A stretch of DNA of 5,150 bases from positions 1 through 5,150 of the forward strand of contig CABRWN010000149.1 of assembly GCA_902474645.1 (NCBI GenBank), read 5' to 3'. A program made the position numbers and the translations under genes. Source of the stretch: an uncultured Collinsella sp. (GTDB lineage Bacteria; Actinomycetota; Coriobacteriia; Coriobacteriales; Coriobacteriaceae). Below are positions 1 through 4,761 of the stretch, piece after piece. The notes below the pieces were generated by a model that was not told where the DNA came from, did no database searches, and was given only the letters and a program-made list of their open reading frames with translations. How positions within the stretch are numbered: the first letter of the stretch is position 1; each line of letters begins with the position of its first letter.

Positions 1-751
1 AGCCGGTCGTCTGGTAGCCCCAGGAGCCATCGAAGGGATGCTCCATAAGCGGCATGACTTCGATATGTGTGTAGCCCATGTTGCGCACGTAGTCCACGAG
101 CTCCACCGACAGGTCGTCGTAGGTGTAGAACTCGCCGCGCTGCGCGGGGAAGGGGTCCATGGGACCGGGGTAGTTGCCGTACTCGTCCGGCTCGCCCTGT
201 GGCGCGTCGCCGTGGCGCTTCCACGAGCCAATATGCACCTCGTAGATGTTGAGCGGCTGCGACATGTGGTTATGGCCGGCGCGGCGCTTGAGCCACGCGG
301 CATCGTTCCACTTGTAGCCATCCAGGGTCCACAGCACGCTCGCCGTTCCCGGAGGGCACTCGGCCTTAAAGGCGTACGGATCGGCCTTGTAGAGCTTTTC
401 GCCCTCGTTGGTCTCGATGAGATATTTATAGAGCTGGCCCTGCTCGGCGCCAGGAATAAAGCCTTCCCAAATAGCGCTCGTATGCACGGGCACCAGCGGG
501 TTGGCTTCTTCATCCCAGTCGTTAAATTCGCCAATGACATGGACACTCTTTACGTCGGGCGCCCAAACGCAAAAGCGCCAGCCGCGCGTACGGTTCTGCG
601 TGTCGGGATGAGCTCCCATCTTTTCCCAGCTGCGCTCCCACATTCCAATGCCAAACAGATAGACATCGTCCTTGGAGAGTTCCGGTGCGTGCGGGGCGGC
701 TTTACGGGTAGCGGACTTTTTAGCCGTTGGCTTTAGCTTTGTATCGCTCAC
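1..751 (-). CDS. glgB: 1,4-alpha-glucan branching enzyme GlgB, N-terminal part (cut by window edge)
   Basis: This encodes the cytoplasmic enzyme that makes alpha-1,6 branches in glycogen. About 250 residues are visible. A lysine/alanine-rich, probably disordered N-terminus (about 1-25) precedes a CBM48/early-set domain (about 55-145, with FCVWAPDVKSVHVIGEFNDW and the YKYLIE strand). The start of the GH13 barrel follows, with NIYEVHIGSW (168-177), MGYTHIEVMPLMEHPFDGSW (225-244) and GYQTTG. The catalytic aspartate/glutamate residues lie beyond the left edge. Compared with E. coli GlgB as I remember it, there is an extra acidic/proline-rich loop of roughly 22 residues after IGSW (about 180-208). 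I chose the GTG at 751 because GGGA lies 6 bases upstream of it. Two in-frame ATG codons at 766 and 763 would add five or four residues but have no good ribosome binding site. It is transcribed away from the HAD gene across a shared intergenic region. The identification is secure; the exact start is not. Confidence 0.95.
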   Translation of the reverse strand, partial: MSDTKLKPTAKKSATRKAAPHAPELSKDDVYLFGIGMWERSWEKMGAHPDTQNRTRGWRFCVWAPDVKSVHVIGEFNDWDEEANPLVPVHTSAIWEGFIPGAEQGQLYKYLIETNEGEKLYKADPYAFKAECPPGTASVLWTLDGYKWNDAAWLKRRAGHNHMSQPLNIYEVHIGSWKRHGDAPQGEPDEYGNYPGPMDPFPAQRGEFYTYDDLSVELVDYVRNMGYTHIEVMPLMEHPFDGSWGYQTTG

Positions 752-838
752 GTTTGATCCCATCATGACGCGGCAGCGTGTTGCCTTGGTGACTAGATGC
801 GAAAGGTCCAAGGCTGCACGAATCGAAGGGACGGCGAA

Positions 839-890
839 GTTTCTGTGATTCGTTCCACCTCGCGTGCTCGGTGGAACTTTCGGCAGAAAC
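839..890. repeat. Imperfect inverted repeat, 7 bp + 8 bp arms
   Basis: GTTTCTG (839-845) is the exact complement of CAGAAAC (884-890). Inside it, GTTCCACC (852-859) is the exact complement of GGTGGAAC (870-877). The two helices are separated by a 6x6 internal loop and the apical loop is 10 bases. Neither side is followed by a T-run, so it is not an intrinsic terminator. If glgB is transcribed from the candidate promoter near 964-993, this hairpin lies in its 5' untranslated region. It could equally be a DNA binding site. The repeat is seen directly; its function is unknown. Confidence 0.6.
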
Positions 891-963
891 TACGATAACA
901 CCTGTGCGTTAGTTTTATGGACGAAAGCGGATTTGCGAGGGCGTTTAATCGGTAAGCGACATG

Positions 964-993
964 TTTATACCACTGACAGAATTGCCGTGGTAA
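964..993 (-). promoter_or_regulatory. Candidate glgB promoter
   Basis: On the minus strand TTACCA (complement of 988-993) and TATAAA (complement of 964-969) are separated by 18 bases, matching the -35/-10 consensus at 4 and 5 of 6 positions. The -35 element overlaps the first TGGTAAAA-type half-site, so a regulator bound there could block it. The predicted leader would be about 200 bases long and would include the 839-890 hairpin. This rests on motif matching only. Confidence 0.3.
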
Positions 994-1075
994 AACTCTT
1001 GACAGTTTTACCAATTTGGGTTTCAAAATTGTTTGGCTGACGTTTGGTAAAACGCTTTTAGCAGGATTTTTACCA
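988..1075. promoter_or_regulatory. Tandem palindromic operator-like sites flanking a TTGACA box
   Basis: TGGTAAAACT (988-997) and AGTTTTACCA (1004-1013) form a perfect 10-bp inverted repeat. Its 6-base centre contains most of a TTGACA -35 box (999-1004). A second pair, TGGTAAAA (1045-1052) and TTTTACCA (1068-1075), lies about 60 bp downstream and ends 22 bases before the HAD start codon. Four matching half-sites in under 90 bases point to a dimeric repressor or activator binding cooperatively. A CAAAAT at 1024-1029 (spacing 19) is a possible but weak -10. The regulator family is not evident from the sequence. Confidence 0.6.
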
Positions 1076-1097
1076 TTTGATATCGAAAGGTTCGTTT

Positions 1098-1787
1098 ATG
1101 TCCCATATCGCCGCTCCCAAGGTTGCTTTTATTTTCGATTGCGACGGCACGCTAGTTAATAGCACCCCCGTTTGGGCTTATGCCCAGCCAGAGTTATTGC
1201 ACCGCCACGGAGTTGACGTGACGGTCGACGATTTTGCCCAGTTTGAGCATCTTTCGCTCGAGGACGAATGCCAGGCCTACCACGACACGTGGGGCATTGG
1301 CGCAAATGGTGAGGAGCTGTATCGCGAGCTGAGCAATATTCTGATTGATGGGTACTCCAAGGTGCCGCCGCGCGAGGGAATCCTGCAATTTTTGGAGCAG
1401 GCGAAGGCGGCGGGCATTGCCATGTGCGTAGCTACGTCCACGCCGGCCGAGCTGGTGCAGTCCGCGCTTGCGGGCGCCGGGCTCGATGCCTACATGGAGT
1501 TTGTGACCACCACGGGCGAGGCAGGTCGCTCCAAGCAGTTCCCCGACGTATACGAGCTGGCGCTGCGCCGTTTGGAGGAGCGCCATGGGCACAAGTTCGA
1601 ACGCGCCTGGGTGTTTGAGGACGCTGTCTTTGGACTTAAGAGCTCTGGCTCCGCCGGCTTTAAGCGCGTAGGTATTTATGACCCGCATGGCCGCATGAAG
1701 CGCGACGACGTGCGCGCCAACTGCGATATCTTTATTGACAGCTACGAGGACCTGGATCTGGCCCGCGTTCTTTCGTTTGAGGGATAG
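1098..1787 (+). CDS. HAD-superfamily hydrolase (subfamily IA, beta-phosphoglucomutase/phosphatase-like)
   Basis: This is a 229-residue cytoplasmic Mg-dependent phosphatase or phosphomutase of the haloacid dehalogenase superfamily. All four HAD motifs are visible: motif I FDCDGTL (nucleophile D14, acid/base D16), motif II ATST (112-115), motif III K146 in GRSKQFPD, and motif IV WVFEDAVFG (E174, D175). Residues about 20-90 form the helical C1 cap typical of subfamily IA. The start is ATG at 1098, with GAAAGG at 1085-1090 seven bases upstream. A longer reading from TTG 1077 would add seven residues and bypass that site. The thiamine diphosphokinase frame begins about 10-15 bases after the stop, so the two are probably co-transcribed. 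Substrate cannot be read from sequence. Sugar-phosphate and nucleotide phosphatases share this fold, and linkage to thiamine metabolism is only a possibility. Confidence 0.92.
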   Translation: MSHIAAPKVAFIFDCDGTLVNSTPVWAYAQPELLHRHGVDVTVDDFAQFEHLSLEDECQAYHDTWGIGANGEELYRELSNILIDGYSKVPPREGILQFLEQAKAAGIAMCVATSTPAELVQSALAGAGLDAYMEFVTTTGEAGRSKQFPDVYELALRRLEERHGHKFERAWVFEDAVFGLKSSGSAGFKRVGIYDPHGRMKRDDVRANCDIFIDSYEDLDLARVLSFEG

Positions 1788-1801
1788 GCGAGGGCTGTGG
1801 C

Positions 1802-2422
1802 TTGCAAGGTATTAGTGGTCTGCGGCTCGCGGAGCTGCTGCGCCAGCTGGCGGGGGAGTGCGACCACGTTGTCGCCGTGGACCGCGGGCTCGACGTACTG
1901 CTGGGCGCGGGGCTGGGCTGCGACGTGTATGTGGGGGATGCCGACACGGTGAGCGACGCGGGTCGCGCGTTGGTCGATGCCGCCACCGACTTTGAAGTTG
2001 AGCGCCACGACCCGTACAAGGACTATACCGATCTGGCGCTCGCGCTCGATTCCGTCCGGCGTCGCTGGCCGGGTGCCGAAGTGGTTGCAACCTGCGCCAC
2101 GGGTGGCCGTCCGGACATGGCGCTGTCCGTGCTGGGGCTGCTCGCGGGCTACGAGGTTGCCCCTGTCTGGATTGTCGAGGACAAGGTGGTCGCTCGCTTC
2201 CTTCACGCAGGCGAATCCTGGATCATCGAAGGTGCCGAGGGGCAGACGTTCTCCATAATCGCTATAGCCCCTGGGACGGTTGTAAGCGAGCACGGCCTAG
2301 AATGGGAACTAGATCACAGCCCTCTGGGCCTGTTGACCGACACGGGCATCAGCAACGTTGTCAGGTCAACAGCCACGATCCAAGTCCGCGCCGGCACCGC
2401 CATCGCTTACCTATATCAATAG
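1802..2422 (+). CDS. Thiamine diphosphokinase (thiamine pyrophosphokinase), N-terminus probably frameshifted
   Basis: The protein transfers pyrophosphate from ATP to thiamine to give thiamine diphosphate. Counting from the TTG at 1802 (206 codons), family motifs are VAVDRG (24-29), GDADTV (45-50, usually GDFDS), YKDYTD (72-77), TGGRPD (100-105, usually GGRxDH with the H here M) and the C-terminal thiamine-binding part with SEHGLEWELDH (162-172) and GISN (182-185). TTG 1802 has AGGG seven bases upstream. However, the expected first strand, read as ACKVLVVCGS from GTG 1797, is encoded in a different frame over about 1797-1829. The true frame picks up at about 1829. This suggests a deletion of 3n+1 bases or a sequence error near 1825-1835. 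If initiated at TTG, the enzyme would lack its first beta strand. The family call is strong; activity is uncertain. Confidence 0.88.
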   Translation: MQGISGLRLAELLRQLAGECDHVVAVDRGLDVLLGAGLGCDVYVGDADTVSDAGRALVDAATDFEVERHDPYKDYTDLALALDSVRRRWPGAEVVATCATGGRPDMALSVLGLLAGYEVAPVWIVEDKVVARFLHAGESWIIEGAEGQTFSIIAIAPGTVVSEHGLEWELDHSPLGLLTDTGISNVVRSTATIQVRAGTAIAYLYQ

Positions 2423-2450
2423 GCATTTAGAATCTGACCCAAAAAAGTCC

Positions 2451-2479
2451 TTGCACGCCGTGCCAACTTCCCCTATAGT
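2451..2479 (+). promoter_or_regulatory. Promoter of tRNA-Ala
   Basis: TTGCAC (2451-2456) and TATAGT (2474-2479) are separated by exactly 17 bases and match the primary sigma-factor consensus at 4-5 of 6 positions each. Transcription would start near 2485, a few bases before the mature tRNA 5' end at 2493. This spacing fits a monocistronic tRNA gene. Confidence 0.8.
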
Positions 2480-2492
2480 ATCTCCTCGTCAC

Positions 2493-2568
2493 GGGGGCGT
2501 AGCTCAGCTGGGAGAGCGCTTGACTGGCAGTCAAGAGGTCAGGGGTTCGATTCCCCTCGTCTCCACCA
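2493..2568 (+). tRNA. tRNA-Ala (anticodon GGC)
   Basis: The 76 bases fold into a full cloverleaf. The acceptor stem GGGGGCG pairs with CGTCTCC (two G-U pairs), and position 8 is T. The D stem is GCTC/GAGC with loop AGCTGGGA. The anticodon stem CTTGA/TCAAG carries loop CTGGCAG, with the anticodon GGC at 2526-2528 reading the alanine codon GCC. The variable loop is AGGTC. The T stem AGGGG/CCCCT has loop TTCGATT. The 3' CCA is encoded (2566-2568). It has its own promoter and terminator. Confidence 0.97.
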
Positions 2569-2578
2569 TCGTGAATGC

Positions 2579-2609
2579 AAAGGCCTTCGGAATTCCGAAG
2601 GCCTTTTTT
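2579..2609 (+). terminator. Intrinsic terminator of the tRNA-Ala unit
   Basis: AGGCCTTCGG (2581-2590) pairs perfectly with CCGAAGGCCT (2595-2604) around an AATT loop. Two further A-T pairs extend the base, and a run of six T follows (2604-2609). It starts about ten bases after the tRNA CCA end. It may also end read-through transcripts from the HAD/thiamine kinase genes, which have no terminator of their own. Confidence 0.95.
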
Positions 2610-2874
2610 CATACCGAAACACCATGCGCCACAAACCCCACCAACGCCAACAAAAAGTTGCACAAATTTTTCCCATGTCTGTACATAGTTTGTTAGCCAA
2701 ACGCGATTATCAGTGTAGATCGCCGTTCCATATGGGCTTCAGGAACGCACCTAATCACCGTTAGCATCCCATTAACCTGCATCAACGTGAACAACATCCC
2801 AAAACAATCCCCTTAAGCACGCTAAATGAACGATATGTTGTCCACCACAAGCCAAATCAGTTTCGCTACCAGCT

Positions 2875-2885
2875 TGTGCTAGGAT
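2875..2885 (+). promoter_or_regulatory. Candidate extended -10 promoter for the polysaccharide operon
   Basis: TGTGCTAGGAT contains an extended -10 motif (TGTGC followed by TAGGAT, 4 of 6 matches to TATAAT). No good -35 is present at the expected distance, which is tolerated by extended -10 promoters. Initiation would fall near 2892, about 16 bases before the first hairpin at 2908. An alternative start lies in the AT-rich block near 3020-3065. This is motif-based and unproven. Confidence 0.35.
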
Positions 2886-2907
2886 ACCTAACGTTACATG
2901 AGTTCAG

Positions 2908-2942
2908 CTGTGCTCACGGCTTCAGTAAGCCACAAAGCGCAG
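2908..2942 (+). other. Leader hairpin, possible antiterminator recognition element
   Basis: CTGTGCT (2908-2914) pairs with AGCGCAG (2936-2942), including one G-U pair. GGCTT (2918-2922) pairs with AAGCC (2927-2931) around a CAGT tetraloop. The two helices are separated by a 3x4 internal loop. No T-run follows, so it is not a terminator. LoaP proteins are known to recognise a small RNA hairpin in the leaders of their target operons. Position and size make this a candidate, but I cannot compare it with the known element. Confidence 0.4.
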
Positions 2943-3017
2943 GGTCGATCAGCATCCGGCCGTAACGGCGGTGCCAGAAACACCACGAGCTCCAATAAAG
3001 AAGTCATGCGACGTTAT

Positions 3018-3052
3018 TTAATTGCATTGATGTAATTGCATGATGCAATTAA
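3018..3052. repeat. AT-rich triple repeat of TAATTGCAT
   Basis: The 9-mer TAATTGCAT occurs at 3019-3027 and 3033-3041 as direct copies 14 bases apart, and inverted at 3043-3051. The second and third copies form a 19-base palindrome with a single central G. The first and third form a 10-bp inverted repeat (TTAATTGCAT/ATGCAATTAA). It is a plausible regulator binding site, or the promoter region itself, just upstream of the attenuator. No identity is assigned. Confidence 0.6.
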
Positions 3053-3079
3053 TAGTTTGTATGCCAATGCGAAGCAGTC

Positions 3080-3145
3080 CTTCAGCTGTTTGCGTGCGGT
3101 CCAGTTTTGAAATCACTTGACCGGCTCGCACGCAGCCAGCTGAGG
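3080..3145 (+). promoter_or_regulatory. Predicted antiterminator fold enclosing a stable stem
   Basis: Bases 3080-3088 (CTTCAGCTG) can pair with 3137-3145 (CAGCTGAGG) over 9 bp with one G-U. This encloses a helix of GCGTGCG (3092-3098) with CGCACGC (3127-3133) that is extended by GTC (3099-3101) with GAC (3119-3121). The right arm 3139-3145 is also the base of the terminator hairpin, so the two folds exclude each other. This is manual pairing, not an energy calculation. Confidence 0.45.
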
Positions 3146-3192
3146 TTGCAGGCATTCTTGCAATACGTGCCTGTAGCCTCAGCGCTGCTTTT
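3132..3192 (+). terminator. Leader intrinsic terminator (attenuator) upstream of loaP
   Basis: Bases 3139-3154 pair with 3168-3183 without a gap (16 bp, two G-U pairs) around a 13-base loop. GCAGC (3132-3136) pairs with GCTGC (3184-3188) after a 2-base bulge, giving 21 bp in all. TTTT, A, T follows directly (3189-3194). The T-run is short, so termination may be partial. It lies about 150 bases before the loaP start codon, between promoter candidates and gene, which suggests attenuation. Confidence 0.6.
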
Positions 3193-3238
3193 ATACATAC
3201 CGTTCACGGTGGGGCAGAGCCACGTGCTTGTCTGACTG

Positions 3239-3311
3239 GGCTCAGGGTTTGAATATGGAGCGCCTTCGCGCACAAGCGCCCTGGCGAAGCCATACCCAAA
3301 CCCCGTGAGCC
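3239..3311 (+). other. 24-bp leader hairpin immediately upstream of loaP
   Basis: Four successive helices pair exactly: GGCTCA (3239-3244) with TGAGCC (3306-3311), GGGTTTG (3245-3251) with CAAACCC (3297-3303), TATGG (3254-3258) with CCATA (3290-3294), and CTTCGC (3264-3269) with GCGAAG (3284-3289). They are separated by a 2-base bulge, a 2x2 internal loop and a 5-base bulge; the apical loop is 14 bases. TGTCT (3229-3233) with AGACA (3319-3323) could extend it to the edge of the ribosome binding site. No T-run follows. It may regulate translation, RNA stability or antiterminator loading. Confidence 0.55.
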
Positions 3312-3340
3312 ACGCGTAAGACAGCAAGGGGGTGGTGCTC

Positions 3341-3886
3341 GTGTGGTATGTGATCCAGGTCATTAACGGTCGCGAAGATGTAATGCGCGAGCGCATCGAG
3401 CGCATGGTGCCGTCGAGCTCCATGCAAGAGCTCTTTTATCCCCAATACCAAACCGAGATCAAGGTGCACGGCGAATGGGTCAGCACGACCAAGCCTCTGT
3501 TCCCCGGTTATCTCATCTGCGATACGGCAGATCCCCGAGCCGTGCAACAGTATCTGCTACGCATGGACGACTTTGCCCGGGTGCTATCCCAGGACGGTCA
3601 GTTTGTGCCGCTGGCAAAAGAAGAGACTCAGCTCATTGGCAGTTTCACTAACAGGGGAGACCGCGTGGTGCCCATGAGCGAGGCCCTAAAAGACGGCGAC
3701 CAGGTCGTAGTGACGGCTGGTCCGCTGTTGGGCCACGAAGGCCTGATCAAAACCATTAACAGACGCAAAAGCACTGCTTATTTGGAGATCGACCTGTGCG
3801 GCCGACGCGTAACTACGCGCGTTGGCCTTGCCGTGCTTTCGGCCGAGCAGAGCGTCATGCGCAACCTTAAAAAGGCGATCGCTTAG
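3341..3886 (+). CDS. loaP: LoaP-type specialised NusG transcription antiterminator
   Basis: This is a 181-residue NusG paralogue that would bind the elongating RNA polymerase and let it read through terminators in a target operon. The N-terminal NGN domain (about 1-100) opens with WYVIQVINGRE and carries PLFPGYLIC (52-60), the conserved NusG core. A linker leads to a C-terminal KOW domain (about 117-170) with DQVVVTAGPLLGHEGLIKTI, where GPL-G-EG-I is characteristic of the LoaP/UpxY/RfaH side of the family. I chose GTG 3341 because AAGGGGG at 3326-3332 is 8 bases upstream and the protein then begins at the conserved WY. GTG codons at 3332 and 3335 are alternatives. It precedes a sugar transferase, the usual setting for antiterminators dedicated to polysaccharide operons. 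Housekeeping NusG is normally encoded beside secE and rplK, which are absent here. LoaP versus another subgroup is likely but unproven. Confidence 0.88.
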   Translation: MWYVIQVINGREDVMRERIERMVPSSSMQELFYPQYQTEIKVHGEWVSTTKPLFPGYLICDTADPRAVQQYLLRMDDFARVLSQDGQFVPLAKEETQLIGSFTNRGDRVVPMSEALKDGDQVVVTAGPLLGHEGLIKTINRRKSTAYLEIDLCGRRVTTRVGLAVLSAEQSVMRNLKKAIA

Positions 3887-3901
3887 CTGCGGGCGATCGC
3901 C
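3874..3901 (+). repeat. Twin GCGATCGC palindromes forming a hairpin at the loaP 3' end
   Basis: GGCGATCGC (3874-3882, last codons of loaP) pairs exactly with GCGATCGCC (3893-3901) over 9 bp around a 10-base loop that holds the stop codon. Each half is itself an 8-base palindrome. No T-run follows, so it is not a canonical terminator. It lies between loaP and the first sugar transferase and could affect relative expression of the two. Confidence 0.55.
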
Positions 3902-3937
3902 ACACAGAACAGGGAGGATCCCCGACCCGGGGACGAA

Positions 3938-4702
3938 GTGTTGGAAGAGAACGTGTCGGATAAACCTCAATATGCAACGGATGCGCCCGCGGGGGCGGCG
4001 CTCATCGCTCAGGCCATGGACCGGCGTGAGGGCGCCGGTAGCTACAAGGCCATGCAATCCATCATGGACTGGGATCGTTCGCGCCTGGCCTACCGTGCCG
4101 TGAAGCGCGCCTTCGACATCGTGTTCAGCGGCTGCGTGTTGGCGGTCATCGCCGTACCGAGCTTGGTGCTCGCCGCGGCCATCCGCCTTGAGAGCGAGGG
4201 CAACCCGTTCTACAGCCAGATCCGCGTGGGCCGCACCCGTTCCGACGGTAGTTTAACCACTTTTCGCATGTGGAAGTTCCGCAGCATGTACAGAGATGCC
4301 GACGAACGCCTCGCCGAGCTTAAGGAGCAGAACGAGATCGCAGGTGCCATGTTCAAGATGAAGAACGATCCGCGCGTCACCAAGATCGGTAAGTTCATCC
4401 GCAAGCACTCCATCGACGAGTTCCCGCAGTTCCTGAATGTGTTCCTGGGTCAAATGTCCGTGGTTGGCCCCAGGCCGCCGCTGCCGAATGAGGTGGCGGA
4501 GTACACCGAGTACGACCTGCAGCGCCTAGCAGTGAAGCCGGGGATCACTGGCTGGTGGCAGGTGACGGATCGCAACGACACCGACTTTGACGGCATGGTC
4601 CGCCGCGACCTTGAGTACATCGCCAAGCGCGGGGTTGCCACTGACCTAAAGATCGTGGCGCTCACGGTCGTCGAAATGATAACGGGGGGAGGTGCCTGCT
4701 AG
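3938..4702 (+). CDS. Bacterial sugar transferase (polyprenyl-phosphate phosphoglycosyl transferase)
   Basis: The enzyme transfers a sugar-1-phosphate from a nucleotide sugar to undecaprenyl phosphate at the inner membrane face, the first step of capsule, exopolysaccharide or O-antigen repeat assembly. The 254-residue protein has a polar N-terminus (1-50) and one hydrophobic membrane segment (about 61-84), preceded by the family's KRAFDI. Conserved catalytic motifs follow: NPFYSQIRVGR (89-99), FRMWKFRSM (109-117), DPRVTKIGKFIRKHSIDEFP (144-163) with the D160-E161 pair equivalent to the catalytic dyad of PglC, SVVGPRP (174-180) and KPGITGWWQV. It ends in GGGAC where many relatives have GKGAY or similar. 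It lacks the large N-terminal multi-membrane domain of WbaP/WcaJ. Start choice is uncertain: GTG 3938 has GGGGA just upstream, but GTG 3953 has GGAAG at a better distance. It lies 51 bases downstream of loaP, probably in the same operon. The sugar cannot be predicted. Confidence 0.93.
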   Translation: MLEENVSDKPQYATDAPAGAALIAQAMDRREGAGSYKAMQSIMDWDRSRLAYRAVKRAFDIVFSGCVLAVIAVPSLVLAAAIRLESEGNPFYSQIRVGRTRSDGSLTTFRMWKFRSMYRDADERLAELKEQNEIAGAMFKMKNDPRVTKIGKFIRKHSIDEFPQFLNVFLGQMSVVGPRPPLPNEVAEYTEYDLQRLAVKPGITGWWQVTDRNDTDFDGMVRRDLEYIAKRGVATDLKIVALTVVEMITGGGAC

Positions 4703-4731
4703 AGGCATTTCCCGAGATTTTTCCGTTGGTG

Positions 4732-4761
4732 GGGTGCTAACCCATGCTTAGGAAACCTAAG
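4732..4761 (+). other. Tandem small hairpins around the start of the second sugar transferase
   Basis: GGGT (4732-4735) pairs with ACCC (4740-4743) around GCTA, covering the likely ribosome binding site. CTTAGG (4747-4752) pairs with CCTAAG (4756-4761) around AAA directly after the start codon. Such structures could lower translation initiation. They are short and might be chance. Confidence 0.35.

Larger units (their letters stand above)
752..1097. other. Divergent intergenic region between glgB and the HAD gene
   Basis: I see no convincing gene in these roughly 345 bases. A 77-codon minus-strand open frame at 793-1026 has no recognisable domain. The region holds an imperfect long inverted repeat (839-890), a possible glgB promoter on the minus strand (TATAAA as complement of 964-969, with TTACCA as complement of 988-993, spacing 18), a TTGACA box on the plus strand (999-1004), and two inverted pairs of TGGTAAAA-type half-sites (988-1013 and 1045-1075). 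It is more AT-rich towards 1000-1080, as expected for a regulatory region. Confidence 0.7.
2611..3340 (+). other. Long non-coding leader region upstream of loaP
   Basis: I find no gene with recognisable protein similarity in these roughly 730 bases on either strand. A 113-codon minus-strand frame (3082-3423) runs antisense into loaP and looks like chance. About 2611-2870 holds nothing I can name beyond a 5-bp stem GTTTG/CAAAC at 2688-2702. From about 2875 onward there is a candidate promoter and a series of hairpins, listed separately. This resembles the structured 5' leader of an operon controlled by transcription attenuation rather than an ordinary spacer. Confidence 0.65.

Noticed and set aside
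38..736. Plus-strand open frame of 232 codons
   Set aside because: It is the antisense shadow of glgB, whose minus-strand translation has clear CBM48 and GH13 motifs.
845..880. GGTGGAAC on both strands, resembling the T-box core GGGTGGNACC
   Set aside because: There is no full T-box motif, no specifier stem and no terminator before a start codon. The downstream genes are not aminoacyl-tRNA synthetase or amino-acid genes. The match comes from the inverted repeat.
793..1026. Minus-strand open frame of 77 codons
   Set aside because: It has no recognisable domain, overlaps the operator repeats and promoter elements, and has an unusual basic/aromatic composition typical of chance frames.
2493..2568. 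tRNA gene as an attachment site for an integrated island
   Set aside because: There is no repeat of the tRNA 3' end, integrase or other mobility gene in the window, so this cannot be supported.
2658..2689. TTGCAC with TACATA or CATAGT downstream as a promoter
   Set aside because: The -35 matches the tRNA promoter, but the -10 candidates are poor (3-4 of 6) and at spacings of 18-20, with nothing clear starting after them.
3082..3423. Minus-strand open frame of 113 codons
   Set aside because: It runs antisense into loaP and through the leader hairpins, has no family motifs and is low in typical coding signal.
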